The position numbers were made by a program, and so were the translations under genes. A stretch of 64,000 bases of DNA, from positions 35,822 to 99,821 of IMG/VR virus record IMGVR_UViG_3300031344_000004; one strand, written 5' to 3'. Below, piece by piece: positions 27,546 to 34,891 of this stretch (positions are counted from its first letter, which is position 1; every line of letters starts with the position of its first letter). The notes under the pieces were generated by a model. It worked only from the letters and a program-made list of their open reading frames with translations. It did not search any database and had not been told where the DNA came from. The DNA is from a virus.

Positions 27546-27617
27546 CGCTCCCGGAGGGATTCGGACCCTCGCACATCCGGTTGAAATCGGACTGCTCTGC
27601 CACTGAGCTACGGGAGC
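27546..27617 (-). tRNA. tRNA with 8-base anticodon loop (Glu-TTC or opal-TCA)
   Basis: GCTCCCG and CGGGAGC form a perfect acceptor stem, the D-arm GCTC/GAGC is normal, and the T-arm is GAGGG-TCCGAAT-CCCTC. The anticodon stem GTCCG/CGGAT (outer G-T pair) leaves an eight-base loop ATTTCAAC instead of seven. Reading U33 as the second base gives TTC (Glu). Reading it as the third gives TCA, which would read UGA. Because TGA ends many genes here, Glu is more likely. Confidence 0.75.
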
Positions 27618-27623
27618 AGTGAT

Positions 27624-28037
27624 CTATGGCTTTCGAACGATGAGACTTGCTCGCGCCGCATTGCGCCGGAGGAGCTCTGCATAGAACTCCTTCTTCTGTG
27701 ATCGCCATTCATCTAGATAGACGCGCTCTTCTGCAGGACGCCATGGGTTGACGTCCTCACCCGGTGATATGTAGTCGCTGGTCGTCGGTGGGTGCTTGAA
27801 CTGCGCGAACAACCAGTCGAGGCACCACTCGCACAGCGAGAAGGTGTATGACGTCGAGTCGTCGAGTGCGCCACAGCCATTGCCCGGCGTCGAGTCGTAG
27901 CCCCCACTGACGGTGCAGTTGATGAGGCCCATGGGTGATAGGGCATTGTCGGCGTGGTGCGGTGCCGCGCAGGCTTCCCCACACAGGTTGCAGGGAGGTA
28001 GGGGCTTGGTGGGCAGCAGTTGTTTGTCGTCGCTCAT
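27624..28037 (-). CDS. Cysteine-rich probable zinc-binding protein
   Basis: A 137-residue protein with CNLCGEAC near residue 16 and FSLCEWCLDWLF near residue 67, plus other Cys/His residues between. This suggests one or two zinc sites. The C-terminal third is charged and helical. The start overlaps the preceding gene (ATGA). Proteins of this type are frequent in large phages but have no known job. Confidence 0.55.
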   Translation of the reverse strand: MSDDKQLLPTKPLPPCNLCGEACAAPHHADNALSPMGLINCTVSGGYDSTPGNGCGALDDSTSYTFSLCEWCLDWLFAQFKHPPTTSDYISPGEDVNPWRPAEERVYLDEWRSQKKEFYAELLRRNAARASLIVRKP

Positions 28038-28453
28038 TCGTAAAGTCCATATCCCCCGATGTTGATGTTCGGGCTTTCGTCTTCAGTGACCTTGTACTTG
28101 AAGTCAGGATTGCCTAATTGGGCGATGCGAAGCCAGAGCTCGGCGAACGCCCCACCGTTGTAGTCAAACGAGAGGTTCTCATCAAGCACCTCGACGAAGT
28201 CATTGGGATCGATACCTGCCGCCTTGAGCTTCTCAGCAATTTCGGCAGGCATTGCCATGTCTTCATAGTCAGCACACACATCGTCGGTCAAGTTGAACCC
28301 GACCTTCTCACAACCCTTCTTGTACGCCTTCACGACGTCCTTCTTCTCGAGGTTGCTGATGATGGTCACAGTATCAGTCCTGGAGTGACCATCGTGTGAA
28401 TAATCACCCAACACTAGGTTGATCGTGTGCTGTAATTCCGGGTCCTTGCTCAC
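28034..28453 (-). CDS. Hypothetical protein
   Basis: A 139-residue acidic protein starting at a GTG that overlaps the stop of the PTH2-like gene (GTGA). It begins VSKDPELQHTINLVLGDY and ends with a Gly/Tyr-rich tail. An open frame reaches 28639, but that part is the antiphase shadow of the upstream gene. No family is recognised. Confidence 0.5.
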   Translation of the reverse strand: MSKDPELQHTINLVLGDYSHDGHSRTDTVTIISNLEKKDVVKAYKKGCEKVGFNLTDDVCADYEDMAMPAEIAEKLKAAGIDPNDFVEVLDENLSFDYNGGAFAELWLRIAQLGNPDFKYKVTEDESPNINIGGYGLYE

Positions 28454-28797
28454 GCCAGCTCCTTCAGGGCCAGCGGCAGGCCCCTGCACAGTTCGACCGC
28501 CTTCGGGTGAGGTTCGATCGCAATGGCGGTGATCTCGCCACCCACATCGGGCTCCCGAAACACCGACCACCTGAGGCCGTGATCCTTGGCCCGAGCGATC
28601 AGCCGCATCAGCTCGACCTCGTCGTCGACCGACAGCCACGCCAAGAAGTTAGAGTTGGTGAACCACTCGGCATCGAGGTCGGGATGGTCAGCGGTGAACT
28701 GGCGCAGGGCGTGCTGCGACTGCACCCCTTGGTAACCGGGAGCGATGTCCCTCCGGGTGACGACGAACAACTTATCGCCTTCCTTGATGGCAGTCAC
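28450..28797 (-). CDS. Peptidyl-tRNA hydrolase 2 (PTH2)-like protein
   Basis: About 115 residues from a GTG at 28797 that has GGAG seven bases upstream. KLFVVTRRDIAPGYQGVQSQ, then the HALRQF helix, LSVDDEVELMRLIARAKDHG and AIAIEPHP follow the PTH2 order: a first strand with Arg/Asp, a helix that carries the substrate groove, then an ExxL helix and the final strand. PTH2 enzymes release peptides stuck on tRNA. The same frame stays open without a stop to at least 29073, so the protein may be longer (see the frameshift entry). Confidence 0.65.
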   Translation of the reverse strand: MTAIKEGDKLFVVTRRDIAPGYQGVQSQHALRQFTADHPDLDAEWFTNSNFLAWLSVDDEVELMRLIARAKDHGLRWSVFREPDVGGEITAIAIEPHPKAVELCRGLPLALKELA

Positions 28798-29453
28798 CTT
28801 GCTGCTCCCATGATTTTTTCGAGCAGCCTCACGACGCTCTGGCCGACGCTTTGATATGGTGTAGTCGCTGTTCGATCGGAGGTAGACTGAGGAGTCTGCG
28901 CGAGACACGGGGTTGGCTGCATAGGCGGCGGTGTCGCGGGCGACATTGCAGACGACGCAATCACAGTTAGGACGGTGGGCTTTTGCGAAGCGGGCAGCGA
29001 GCCCGCGGTCAATGATGCAGTCATCGCAGTCGCACTCGGCGAGGTGGAAGCCGGGAACTTTTCGATGACCCACTGGGGTGGCTTGGTGCCGCCCTGCTTC
29101 ACCCACCTGCCCACGCCCCCGTCGAGCAGTTGCTTGACCATCTCGAGGTCGTACCTCACGTACCCTCTTTTTGAGTCCCACATGTTGTGTTGGTTGATGA
29201 TGTCGAGCACGTACTGTGCTTTTGGCTTGTTGTTTGCTGCGCATTGTTCAATGTTGTAGTAGGGGACGCCTCGGAGAAAGCCATAGGCGATCAGGTGATG
29301 TCGACAGTGAACGCCCAACGCTCGCTTGGTGTTCCACAGGTCGTTCTTGCGTTTGCCTGCAGCCTTGTGAATGCGTGATGAGATGGTGAAACCCGTGGCT
29401 TGAAGACCACGAATTTTGGCCCGTAGGACTTGGAGACCGATGTGATGTGCCAT
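28794..29453 (-). CDS. Hypothetical protein, apparent frameshift after residue ~130
   Basis: The first about 130 residues (MAHHIGLQVLRAKIRG through RYDLEMVKQLLDGGVGRW) look like real protein, with an AAGAGG ribosome site eight bases before ATG. After about 29060 this frame becomes Ser/Thr/Pro-rich, while the -1 frame shows good codon use and two CDCxxC-type pairs (ECDCDDC, NCDCVVC). The real product is therefore probably a fusion through the -1 frame into the PTH2-like region. Either a programmed shift or a sequence error would explain it. Confidence 0.5.
   Translation of the reverse strand: MAHHIGLQVLRAKIRGLQATGFTISSRIHKAAGKRKNDLWNTKRALGVHCRHHLIAYGFLRGVPYYNIEQCAANNKPKAQYVLDIINQHNMWDSKRGYVRYDLEMVKQLLDGGVGRWVKQGGTKPPQWVIEKFPASTSPSATAMTASLTAGSLPASQKPTVLTVIASSAMSPATPPPMQPTPCLAQTPQSTSDRTATTPYQSVGQSVVRLLEKIMGAAR
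29056..29064 (-). other. Probable -1 frameshift site
   Basis: On the minus strand the sequence CGAAAAGTTC lies where coding character switches from one frame to the frame one base back. The A-run could let the A-site codon slip from AAG to AAA, but it is not a full slippery heptamer. Confidence 0.4.
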
Positions 29454-29617
29454 GATGTGAACCTCTTGTTTGAACTCTCGAGTGACGGTGCTTCAACGTG
29501 TGAGTTGGAGAAACCGTCCCGAGGGAGGTCCACGTGCCCTAGGTGCCGCGCATTCAGCCGCCGAGCGTGGCGCTACGTCGTGTCTTGATACCCATCTTCA
29601 TGTGAATAACTATACGG

Positions 29618-30184
29618 TCAACGGTGTTGATGTACAGGTCCGCTAATGCTGATGATGTCGGAGCGAAAAGCGCCGTCAGCTAGCGGTGGATCACGGTCAT
29701 TGCTGCGCTTCAACTCGTCCTTGAGCCACTGCCAACCGTGCAACTGCACCACGGGTTCATACGGGCTGGGGTCGAGGATCAGGTAGCCCCGCCGATCGCG
29801 TGCTAGGCAGGCGATCCAGTGGCCCCCACCGTCGGCACCGTTGACATTGAAGATCAGCGCCTCACCCCGGGCCAACGCCTCGTCGATGTGACGTTTGGCA
29901 CCGGCAATGGTGGGTACAATGACGTAGTGGGCTCCAACGTTCAGCCTCATCGCCGCGAGCTCCAGGTGACGGTTGGTGGTACCCCGGCGGGTGGCCATGG
30001 CATGCCGTGCCACTTCATAGGGGTCGATGTCAACGCCCCACTTCAACAGGCAGTAGCGCAGCGACCAGGGCCCACATCCCCACTTGTTGGGCTGGGGCTT
30101 GATGACGTGGCCGGCGATGCGGAGCGGCTTCTCGGGAGTGCCGCCACCGACGTGGTCGTACAGCTCCACGATGAAGGCGTTCAT
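29618..30184 (-). CDS. C39-like papain-fold cysteine peptidase
   Basis: A 188-residue protein. GCGPWSLRYCLLKWGV (from about residue 36) carries the candidate nucleophile cysteine with a preceding Asn/Lys segment, GGGHWIACLARD (about 123-134) the histidine, and ILDPSP the aspartate, in the order of peptidase C39 domains. It could process a phage or host protein, or trim peptides. No export signal is seen. The ATG overlaps the stop of the glycosyltransferase upstream (ATGA). Longer open frame upstream is a shadow. Confidence 0.7.
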   Translation of the reverse strand: MNAFIVELYDHVGGGTPEKPLRIAGHVIKPQPNKWGCGPWSLRYCLLKWGVDIDPYEVARHAMATRRGTTNRHLELAAMRLNVGAHYVIVPTIAGAKRHIDEALARGEALIFNVNGADGGGHWIACLARDRRGYLILDPSPYEPVVQLHGWQWLKDELKRSNDRDPPLADGAFRSDIISISGPVHQHR

Positions 30185-31011
30185 CAGACAATGCTCCGCA
30201 TCCAGGGTGGCGGAGGATCGATGCGGGCCCCGGCGAAATATGTCGCGGGAGAGCTGATCATCTTCGTCATCATGCCGCACAGTTCGTTGTCGATCTGACA
30301 CGAGTACAGGCCGTTCTGCAACTCCTGCGCGCTGTACGTCGCCTGCCTGACGTGGTGACGGGCATTGCAGAGGTCGAAGTCGGCGTAGTGAATGTGGAAG
30401 TTGTAGAGGCGCTTGGCGTCGCCCTGTTGGTCGCCCCCACCCATGATGCGTTTGCCCCCGTTGACGCCGACGAGGTCGTGCCAGCCGCGCCCCCACGTGG
30501 GCACCACCTTCCATAGGAAGGAGTTATCGAACTGTGGGCACCTGATGAAGGTGCTGCGCTGTGCCAGCAGCTTGCCACGGGCCGGGTCAAAGGCGGGCTC
30601 GGTGAGGGTGTTGTGGGTGACGTTGTAGCACGTCAGGAAGCGGTAGGGGTCGACACTGTTCTGCACGAAATCATCGACGTACTTACCGAGGTCACAAGCG
30701 TGTTGGGGGCCGGGCACGATGACGTCGTCGGGCGACTCGCCGAACAGCACACAGTCATAGTCCTCGAGCAGGCGAGCGATGATGTTGACGATGTAGACGT
30801 TGTTCTTGCCGAATTCGACGGCTCCCGGAGCGACGACGGTCAGGCTGACACCGGCCTGCGTGCACAGGTCGTTGGTAGCGTCGAGCGAGCCGTCGGAGTG
30901 GACGTGGAGGTCGCGGGGTTCGAAGAATTGCGAGTAGTGTGGAAGCCAGAATCGCTCGAGGAACAGTGCCTCCGACTTGACCTTGGCGAGCACAGCACAG
31001 CGTCGTTTCAT
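30184..31011 (-). CDS. Glycosyltransferase-like protein (Glyco_tranf_2_4 type)
   Basis: A 275-residue protein. The start (AVLAKVKSEALFLERFWLPH, then HVHSDGSLDAT) matches the 'KNE...WL.HH' opening of GT92/Glyco_tranf_2_4 proteins. LFGESPDDVIV looks like the metal-binding acidic segment. It probably uses a nucleotide sugar in the cytoplasm. It is first after the nucleotidyltransferase gene, with a four-base overlap. Confidence 0.65.
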   Translation of the reverse strand: MKRRCAVLAKVKSEALFLERFWLPHYSQFFEPRDLHVHSDGSLDATNDLCTQAGVSLTVVAPGAVEFGKNNVYIVNIIARLLEDYDCVLFGESPDDVIVPGPQHACDLGKYVDDFVQNSVDPYRFLTCYNVTHNTLTEPAFDPARGKLLAQRSTFIRCPQFDNSFLWKVVPTWGRGWHDLVGVNGGKRIMGGGDQQGDAKRLYNFHIHYADFDLCNARHHVRQATYSAQELQNGLYSCQIDNELCGMMTKMISSPATYFAGARIDPPPPWMRSIV

Positions 31012-31682
31012 GGGGCCTCCTTGTTGGCGCGATCGAGGTCAGCGACGGTGTCGATCGCCGTCCACTTGGTCGGAAACACCGACGATACCTGCAACGCCCA
31101 GTGGTTGATCAGTTCCCGCCACACGTCGTAGAAGTCGGCAGAGCGCCATGTCAGCGCCTTGACGCGGGCCGGATTGATGATCTGAATGCCCGAGCAATAG
31201 ACGTCGGTCGGTTCGGTGCGGCTGATCTTGCTCACGTAACCGGGAGTGTCATGGAAGATGTAGTCGCCCGCTAGGCCCTCGACGGGCCGCGCCGGCACCA
31301 ACATGCACAGTGGCTGGCCCCGGCGAAAGTAGTCGATCTCCAACTCGGGTAGGTTGATGTCGGTGACGTTGTCGCACGTCAACACCAGGGTGGGTTCGTC
31401 GAGGTAACCCAGAACGCTGTTGTGAATCCACCACGAGTTGGAGTGACCCGCAGTATTGACGACGGAGCTGATGCCCATGTCGATGACGTAGCGGCCCACC
31501 TCGCCCCCGCGGTAGCCTACGGTGACATGGACATTGGGCACCTGCTGCTTCACCTTGGCAATGCCGTGCCCAATCAAGGTGGTGTCGAGGTAGGGTGCCA
31601 TGGGCTTGGCGGTGTGCTGCGTCAACGGCATCATCCGCTGGCCCCGACCCGCTGCCATGATGACGACGTGGTTGATCTTCAC
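31008..31682 (-). CDS. Sugar nucleotidyltransferase
   Basis: A 224-residue protein starting at GTG. VVIMAAGRGQRMMPLTQHTA and KPMAPYLDTTLI at the N-terminus are the nucleotide-binding GxGxR loop and lysine of NTP-transferases that make NDP-sugars. LTCDNVTDI supplies the metal-binding aspartate. The base and sugar cannot be told from sequence. Its stop-start overlap with the dehydratase-like gene suggests both act on one precursor. Confidence 0.8.
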   Translation of the reverse strand: MKINHVVIMAAGRGQRMMPLTQHTAKPMAPYLDTTLIGHGIAKVKQQVPNVHVTVGYRGGEVGRYVIDMGISSVVNTAGHSNSWWIHNSVLGYLDEPTLVLTCDNVTDINLPELEIDYFRRGQPLCMLVPARPVEGLAGDYIFHDTPGYVSKISRTEPTDVYCSGIQIINPARVKALTWRSADFYDVWRELINHWALQVSSVFPTKWTAIDTVADLDRANKEAP

Positions 31683-32623
31683 GGTAGCGCCGGTTGGTCG
31701 GTGAGCAGGGTGCGAATCTCGGCATGTGTCAACTTCACTGCGTTGGCCGACGAAGGGGCATGGACCAGCGGAAAGCCGGTGGGCGGTACGTGCAAGCCGA
31801 TGACGTAGTACTTGCGAGCGTCCAAGATGACTTCACGGGCCCGTGACAGCTCAACATCATTGACCAAGCATTCATCGTCAGCATCGCCTGGCCGCGATTC
31901 TCCTTGCACCCAAGCACCTCCGAATAGTTCCGTCCATACGTTGAGTACGTCGCAGACCTGCGCTGCCTTCATAGGCTGCGACAACACGGTTCCACGCAGT
32001 TGTTCAATGTGACCGATGCAGGTAGTGACCAAGTTGACGGCATCGTCAACGGTGAAGAAGAAGCGACGCATCTTGGGACCTGTCGACACTACGTTGGCAC
32101 CCATCGCTCGCCACGCGTGAAAAACCGATCCCGTCGACCATACCACGTTGCCGTACCGTACACAGGCAAAACGGGTCGGCGTCGGGTGCGTGTCAAGGCC
32201 ACAAAACAACCGTTCCATAGCCGCTTTTGACAGGCCGTAGGTGCTAGTGAGTGGCCGCGACGCTTTGTCAGTTGACACTCCGATGACCAATTCGGTGCCG
32301 AAGTTGAGCGCAGTCCGTGCGACGTTCTGTGAACCCACGATGTTGACGTCTAAGCACTCCAACGGATGACGTTCTGACCAATCGACGTACTTGGTCGCCG
32401 CCGCATGTATGACGATGTTAGGTTTGATCTCATTGAAAACGTCACGAACCGAGTTGACATTGACGACGTCGAGTGGGTAGGCATCGCAGCCCGTCTGGCC
32501 TTCGGCCTTGCGTAGAGCCGCATTGTTACGACTGCCCAACACCACGTGATAATGGTCCTTCAAGGCCATGGCAAGGTTCCTGCCCAGGAACCCTGATCCA
32601 CCGGTGATGAGGAGAGTCTTCAT
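31679..32623 (-). CDS. NAD-dependent SDR, 4,6-dehydratase-like
   Basis: A 314-residue extended short-chain dehydrogenase. TGGSGFLGRNLA binds the dinucleotide, HAAATKYVDWSERHP matches the AAxKxV region of PseB/CapD-type dehydratases, and VSTDKASRPLTSTYGLSK holds the catalytic Tyr-x-x-x-Lys. It would convert a UDP-sugar to a 4-keto-6-deoxy form. A leaderless-type promoter precedes it. Confidence 0.78.
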   Translation of the reverse strand: MKTLLITGGSGFLGRNLAMALKDHYHVVLGSRNNAALRKAEGQTGCDAYPLDVVNVNSVRDVFNEIKPNIVIHAAATKYVDWSERHPLECLDVNIVGSQNVARTALNFGTELVIGVSTDKASRPLTSTYGLSKAAMERLFCGLDTHPTPTRFACVRYGNVVWSTGSVFHAWRAMGANVVSTGPKMRRFFFTVDDAVNLVTTCIGHIEQLRGTVLSQPMKAAQVCDVLNVWTELFGGAWVQGESRPGDADDECLVNDVELSRAREVILDARKYYVIGLHVPPTGFPLVHAPSSANAVKLTHAEIRTLLTDQPALP

Positions 32624-32629
32624 ACACCA

Positions 32630-32635
32630 ACCATA
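32630..32635 (-). promoter_or_regulatory. Predicted -10 box of leaderless promoter
   Basis: TATGGT, then six bases, then ATG at 32623. No ribosome site lies between. Confidence 0.5.
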
Positions 32636-32654
32636 CTACTCGAACACGTGGTGT

Positions 32655-33245
32655 TTAAGGGCGACCCACCAACACGTAGGGATGTGCAGCGTCGCCCTGT
32701 TCGAGCAACCGCAGGCCATTCGCCAACAAGAATGGAATGGCGGTACCGCCCTTGCCTTCATAGGTGCCGTCGGCACCCGGGTGGGTGTCATCGAAGAGGA
32801 CGAAGGCCGTCGTGTGCAGCTTAGGGAGCAATGCCTGCGCCTGCTTCAGGTGGGCGAGCTGTGAATTGACGTTGGTGCGTTCAATGCCGTGGACGTCGCG
32901 GTAGCGTGCGGCTTGAGCCAGCACCTTGGGTACGTTCTCGACGCCAGGAGAACACCAGTCGAAGTTGTCGAGGTAGGCAAAGGCGATGGGCTTGCCGGTG
33001 AACAGCGTCAGGAAGTCCTCACCCTTCGCACAGACGGCGTTGGTAGTCAGCGTCTTGCCCCACGTGACGACGACAGGATCGAGGTCACAGGTATAGAAGT
33101 CGATGCCGCGTGCTTTGCAGAAGGCGTCGAGGTAGCGAGTGGAGCCCTCACCGCGACCCTGGTGCTCAGTGCCGATCTCGATGACAGAGACGCCAGTGAT
33201 GTTGGCGAGGCACTCATCGATGAGTGTGAATTTAGCAGCTCCCAT
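32655..33245 (-). CDS. Class I methyltransferase-like protein
   Basis: A 196-residue protein starting MGAAKFTLIDECL. VIEIGTEHQGRGEGS is the SAM-binding strand and Gly-rich loop, YTCDLDP the second acidic position and IAFAYLDNFDW the fourth strand. This fits the TylF/Methyltransf_24 group that methylates sugars or small hydroxyls. Its start lies inside the end of the truncated glycosyltransferase, in another frame, so it appears to have replaced that enzyme's C-terminal half. Confidence 0.65.
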   Translation of the reverse strand: MGAAKFTLIDECLANITGVSVIEIGTEHQGRGEGSTRYLDAFCKARGIDFYTCDLDPVVVTWGKTLTTNAVCAKGEDFLTLFTGKPIAFAYLDNFDWCSPGVENVPKVLAQAARYRDVHGIERTNVNSQLAHLKQAQALLPKLHTTAFVLFDDTHPGADGTYEGKGGTAIPFLLANGLRLLEQGDAAHPYVLVGRP

Positions 33246-33582
33246 CGTCGCTCCACAACAACAAGAGCCGTCCACGCGCTTTTGAGGCACAATCGGCATA
33301 CACTCGTTGTGGATCACTGTCTCGAGACCCAACAACCGCAGTGACAGCGATGCAACTGGGTCGAGATTCACTGCTTAAGCCCGGGTGAGCATAGTTGGCA
33401 ATGTCACTGATTACCTGCAATGTTTGCACGTCGTCATTAGCAATGTGCAACACAACCTCAACACGTGACCTATCCGTGCACGCATTGCAGAGCCCATACA
33501 GTGACTTCAACAGTTGTTGAGGACGGTCACGAGTGGGCACTATGAGGGAGACTTGAGGTGTGTTCATTGTAGCTCCAGACAT
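33232..33582 (-). pseudogene. Truncated GT2 glycosyltransferase remnant
   Basis: A 116-residue product. It matches the N-terminal half of two full paralogues in this window (36491-37204 and 51950-52657): opening VSLIVPTRDRPQQLLKSLYG, then the RVEVVLHIANDD strand, and the last segment GRLLLLWSDDG. It stops at TAA just after the DD motif, where the paralogues continue for another 130 residues. The catalytic C-terminal part is missing, so it is probably inactive. It still has a leaderless-type promoter. Confidence 0.7.
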
Positions 33583-33589
33583 CAGTTCA

Positions 33590-33595
33590 ATCCTA
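33590..33595 (-). promoter_or_regulatory. Predicted -10 box of leaderless promoter
   Basis: TAGGAT, then seven bases, then the ATG at 33582. No Shine-Dalgarno sequence. Confidence 0.5.
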
Positions 33596-33639
33596 CTCTA
33601 ACACACGTGATTGATCAAGTGACATCTTTTAACGGCAAA

Positions 33640-33665
33640 TGCCCGATCCCTTTCGAGATCGGGCA
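33640..33665 (-). terminator. Rho-independent-type terminator
   Basis: A nine-pair stem (33640-33648 with 33657-33665, TGCCCGATC/GATCGGGCA) with an eight-base loop lies just past the lipoprotein stop codon. On the minus strand it is followed by a modest T-rich run, so it best fits ending lipoprotein transcription. Confidence 0.6.
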
Positions 33666-33686
33666 CACCGAGACAAGTCGTTGAGT

Positions 33687-34811
33687 TTAGTTGCAGAGTG
33701 GTTGAAATGGGCCACCCGTGCCCGTGATGATCAGTGCGAGGCCGTTAGCACTATACGTGAACACGTAACCACCAGATGAAACAGGACACTGGTAATCAAG
33801 GGGATTCGCATCGTTCGAATTGTAGCTGCACGTAGTGCAGTTGGTGATGCCACCAACAGTGGCACATACTTGCCCGTTGTTGATGGTATATGTCCATGGA
33901 CCACCGGTCCATGCCGTGCCAGTCTGATACACGTTCGATACATCCATGGTGTGATCACATGACACAGGCGTGTATGAAGCGTCTACCGTCACCTCGTTAA
34001 AGGTGAAGGTGAACGTCTGGTACGCGGGCACCCCCGACACCACGTTCTGGAGAATGACAGTCGACGTCCATGGCAACCCGCCACCAATCAGTGCCGATGC
34101 AGGAAGGGTGCCCGCGAAGGATGCGGACGTTCCCGTGTTGAAAGCGTAGTCGTCTTGCGCGAAGGTGCCGACGGACAACTGTGTCACGACGTAAAGTTGC
34201 GCCGGTGTGGAGCCGTCAGTGAAGACGGCGTTGCCGATCAATTGTATGACGCCGCCGTCGATGGCCTGTTCACTGATCGACGAGGTGTCGACGGTGTAGT
34301 CAGGGGCGAGGACGGCAGTCGACGACGAGGTGCTCGACACCACGACGTTGTTGATGTTGACGGTGTCAGTCACCGTCGTCGGGTTGGAGCTATAGACGAT
34401 GGTCACCGTGAAGTCGTTCGAGAAAGTCGACTCCGACAATTCGGCGTTGGCATCGAAGGCGCCGAACGACACCGGAGATGACAGGAACGAGGCACCGAGT
34501 GAAATGTTGCCGGCATAATAGTTACTGCCGTCGTAGAGGTAGGTGATCGTCAGTGAACATGACGGGTCGTTGAGCTCGACCGACAGCGTCGCCGGGACGA
34601 CGGATGACACTTCGAGGGGCAGTGACCACTGACCTGAACGAGCGGCACAGCCGACATAGTTGCCGTAGACGGCGTCGAGGGTGATGTGGCTCGGACCAGT
34701 GCTGTCGGCAGAAGCGATTGCGTGAACGACTTCGGCATGCGAGTTTGGCCCACAGGCGGCGAGCACCGCCACGAGGGTGAAGAGGATGACTTGCTTGATC
34801 GAGTTCGACAT
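33687..34811 (-). CDS. Probable lipoprotein, 374 residues
   Basis: It starts MSNSIKQVILFTLVAVLAACGPNS, a signal peptide with lipobox LAAC and mature N-terminal Cys at residue 20. The rest is Ser/Thr/Val-rich beta structure with a cysteine cluster near the C-terminus. AAGGAG lies nine bases from the ATG, one of the best ribosome sites in the window. It would be anchored in the host envelope facing outward. Superinfection exclusion or receptor masking is possible but not shown. Confidence 0.65.
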   Translation of the reverse strand: MSNSIKQVILFTLVAVLAACGPNSHAEVVHAIASADSTGPSHITLDAVYGNYVGCAARSGQWSLPLEVSSVVPATLSVELNDPSCSLTITYLYDGSNYYAGNISLGASFLSSPVSFGAFDANAELSESTFSNDFTVTIVYSSNPTTVTDTVNINNVVVSSTSSSTAVLAPDYTVDTSSISEQAIDGGVIQLIGNAVFTDGSTPAQLYVVTQLSVGTFAQDDYAFNTGTSASFAGTLPASALIGGGLPWTSTVILQNVVSGVPAYQTFTFTFNEVTVDASYTPVSCDHTMDVSNVYQTGTAWTGGPWTYTINNGQVCATVGGITNCTTCSYNSNDANPLDYQCPVSSGGYVFTYSANGLALIITGTGGPFQPLCN

Positions 34812-34865
34812 GATGAGTGGCTCCTTGGGGGACGTGAGGGCAATCCTCACCTTTCCCGAGCACCC

Positions 34866-34871
34866 ATCCTA
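34866..34871 (-). promoter_or_regulatory. Predicted -10 box with leader
   Basis: TAGGAT on the minus strand lies 54 bases before the lipoprotein ATG. The leader contains AAGGAG. The box is the same hexamer used in the leaderless sites. Confidence 0.4.
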
Positions 34872-34891
34872 CCTCAAACAGTCGCTAGTTT

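Noticed and set aside
27546-27617. Possible opal suppressor tRNA and recoded genome
   Set aside because: TGA ends many well-defined genes here, often in overlaps (ATGA, GTGA), so a recoded UGA is not supported.
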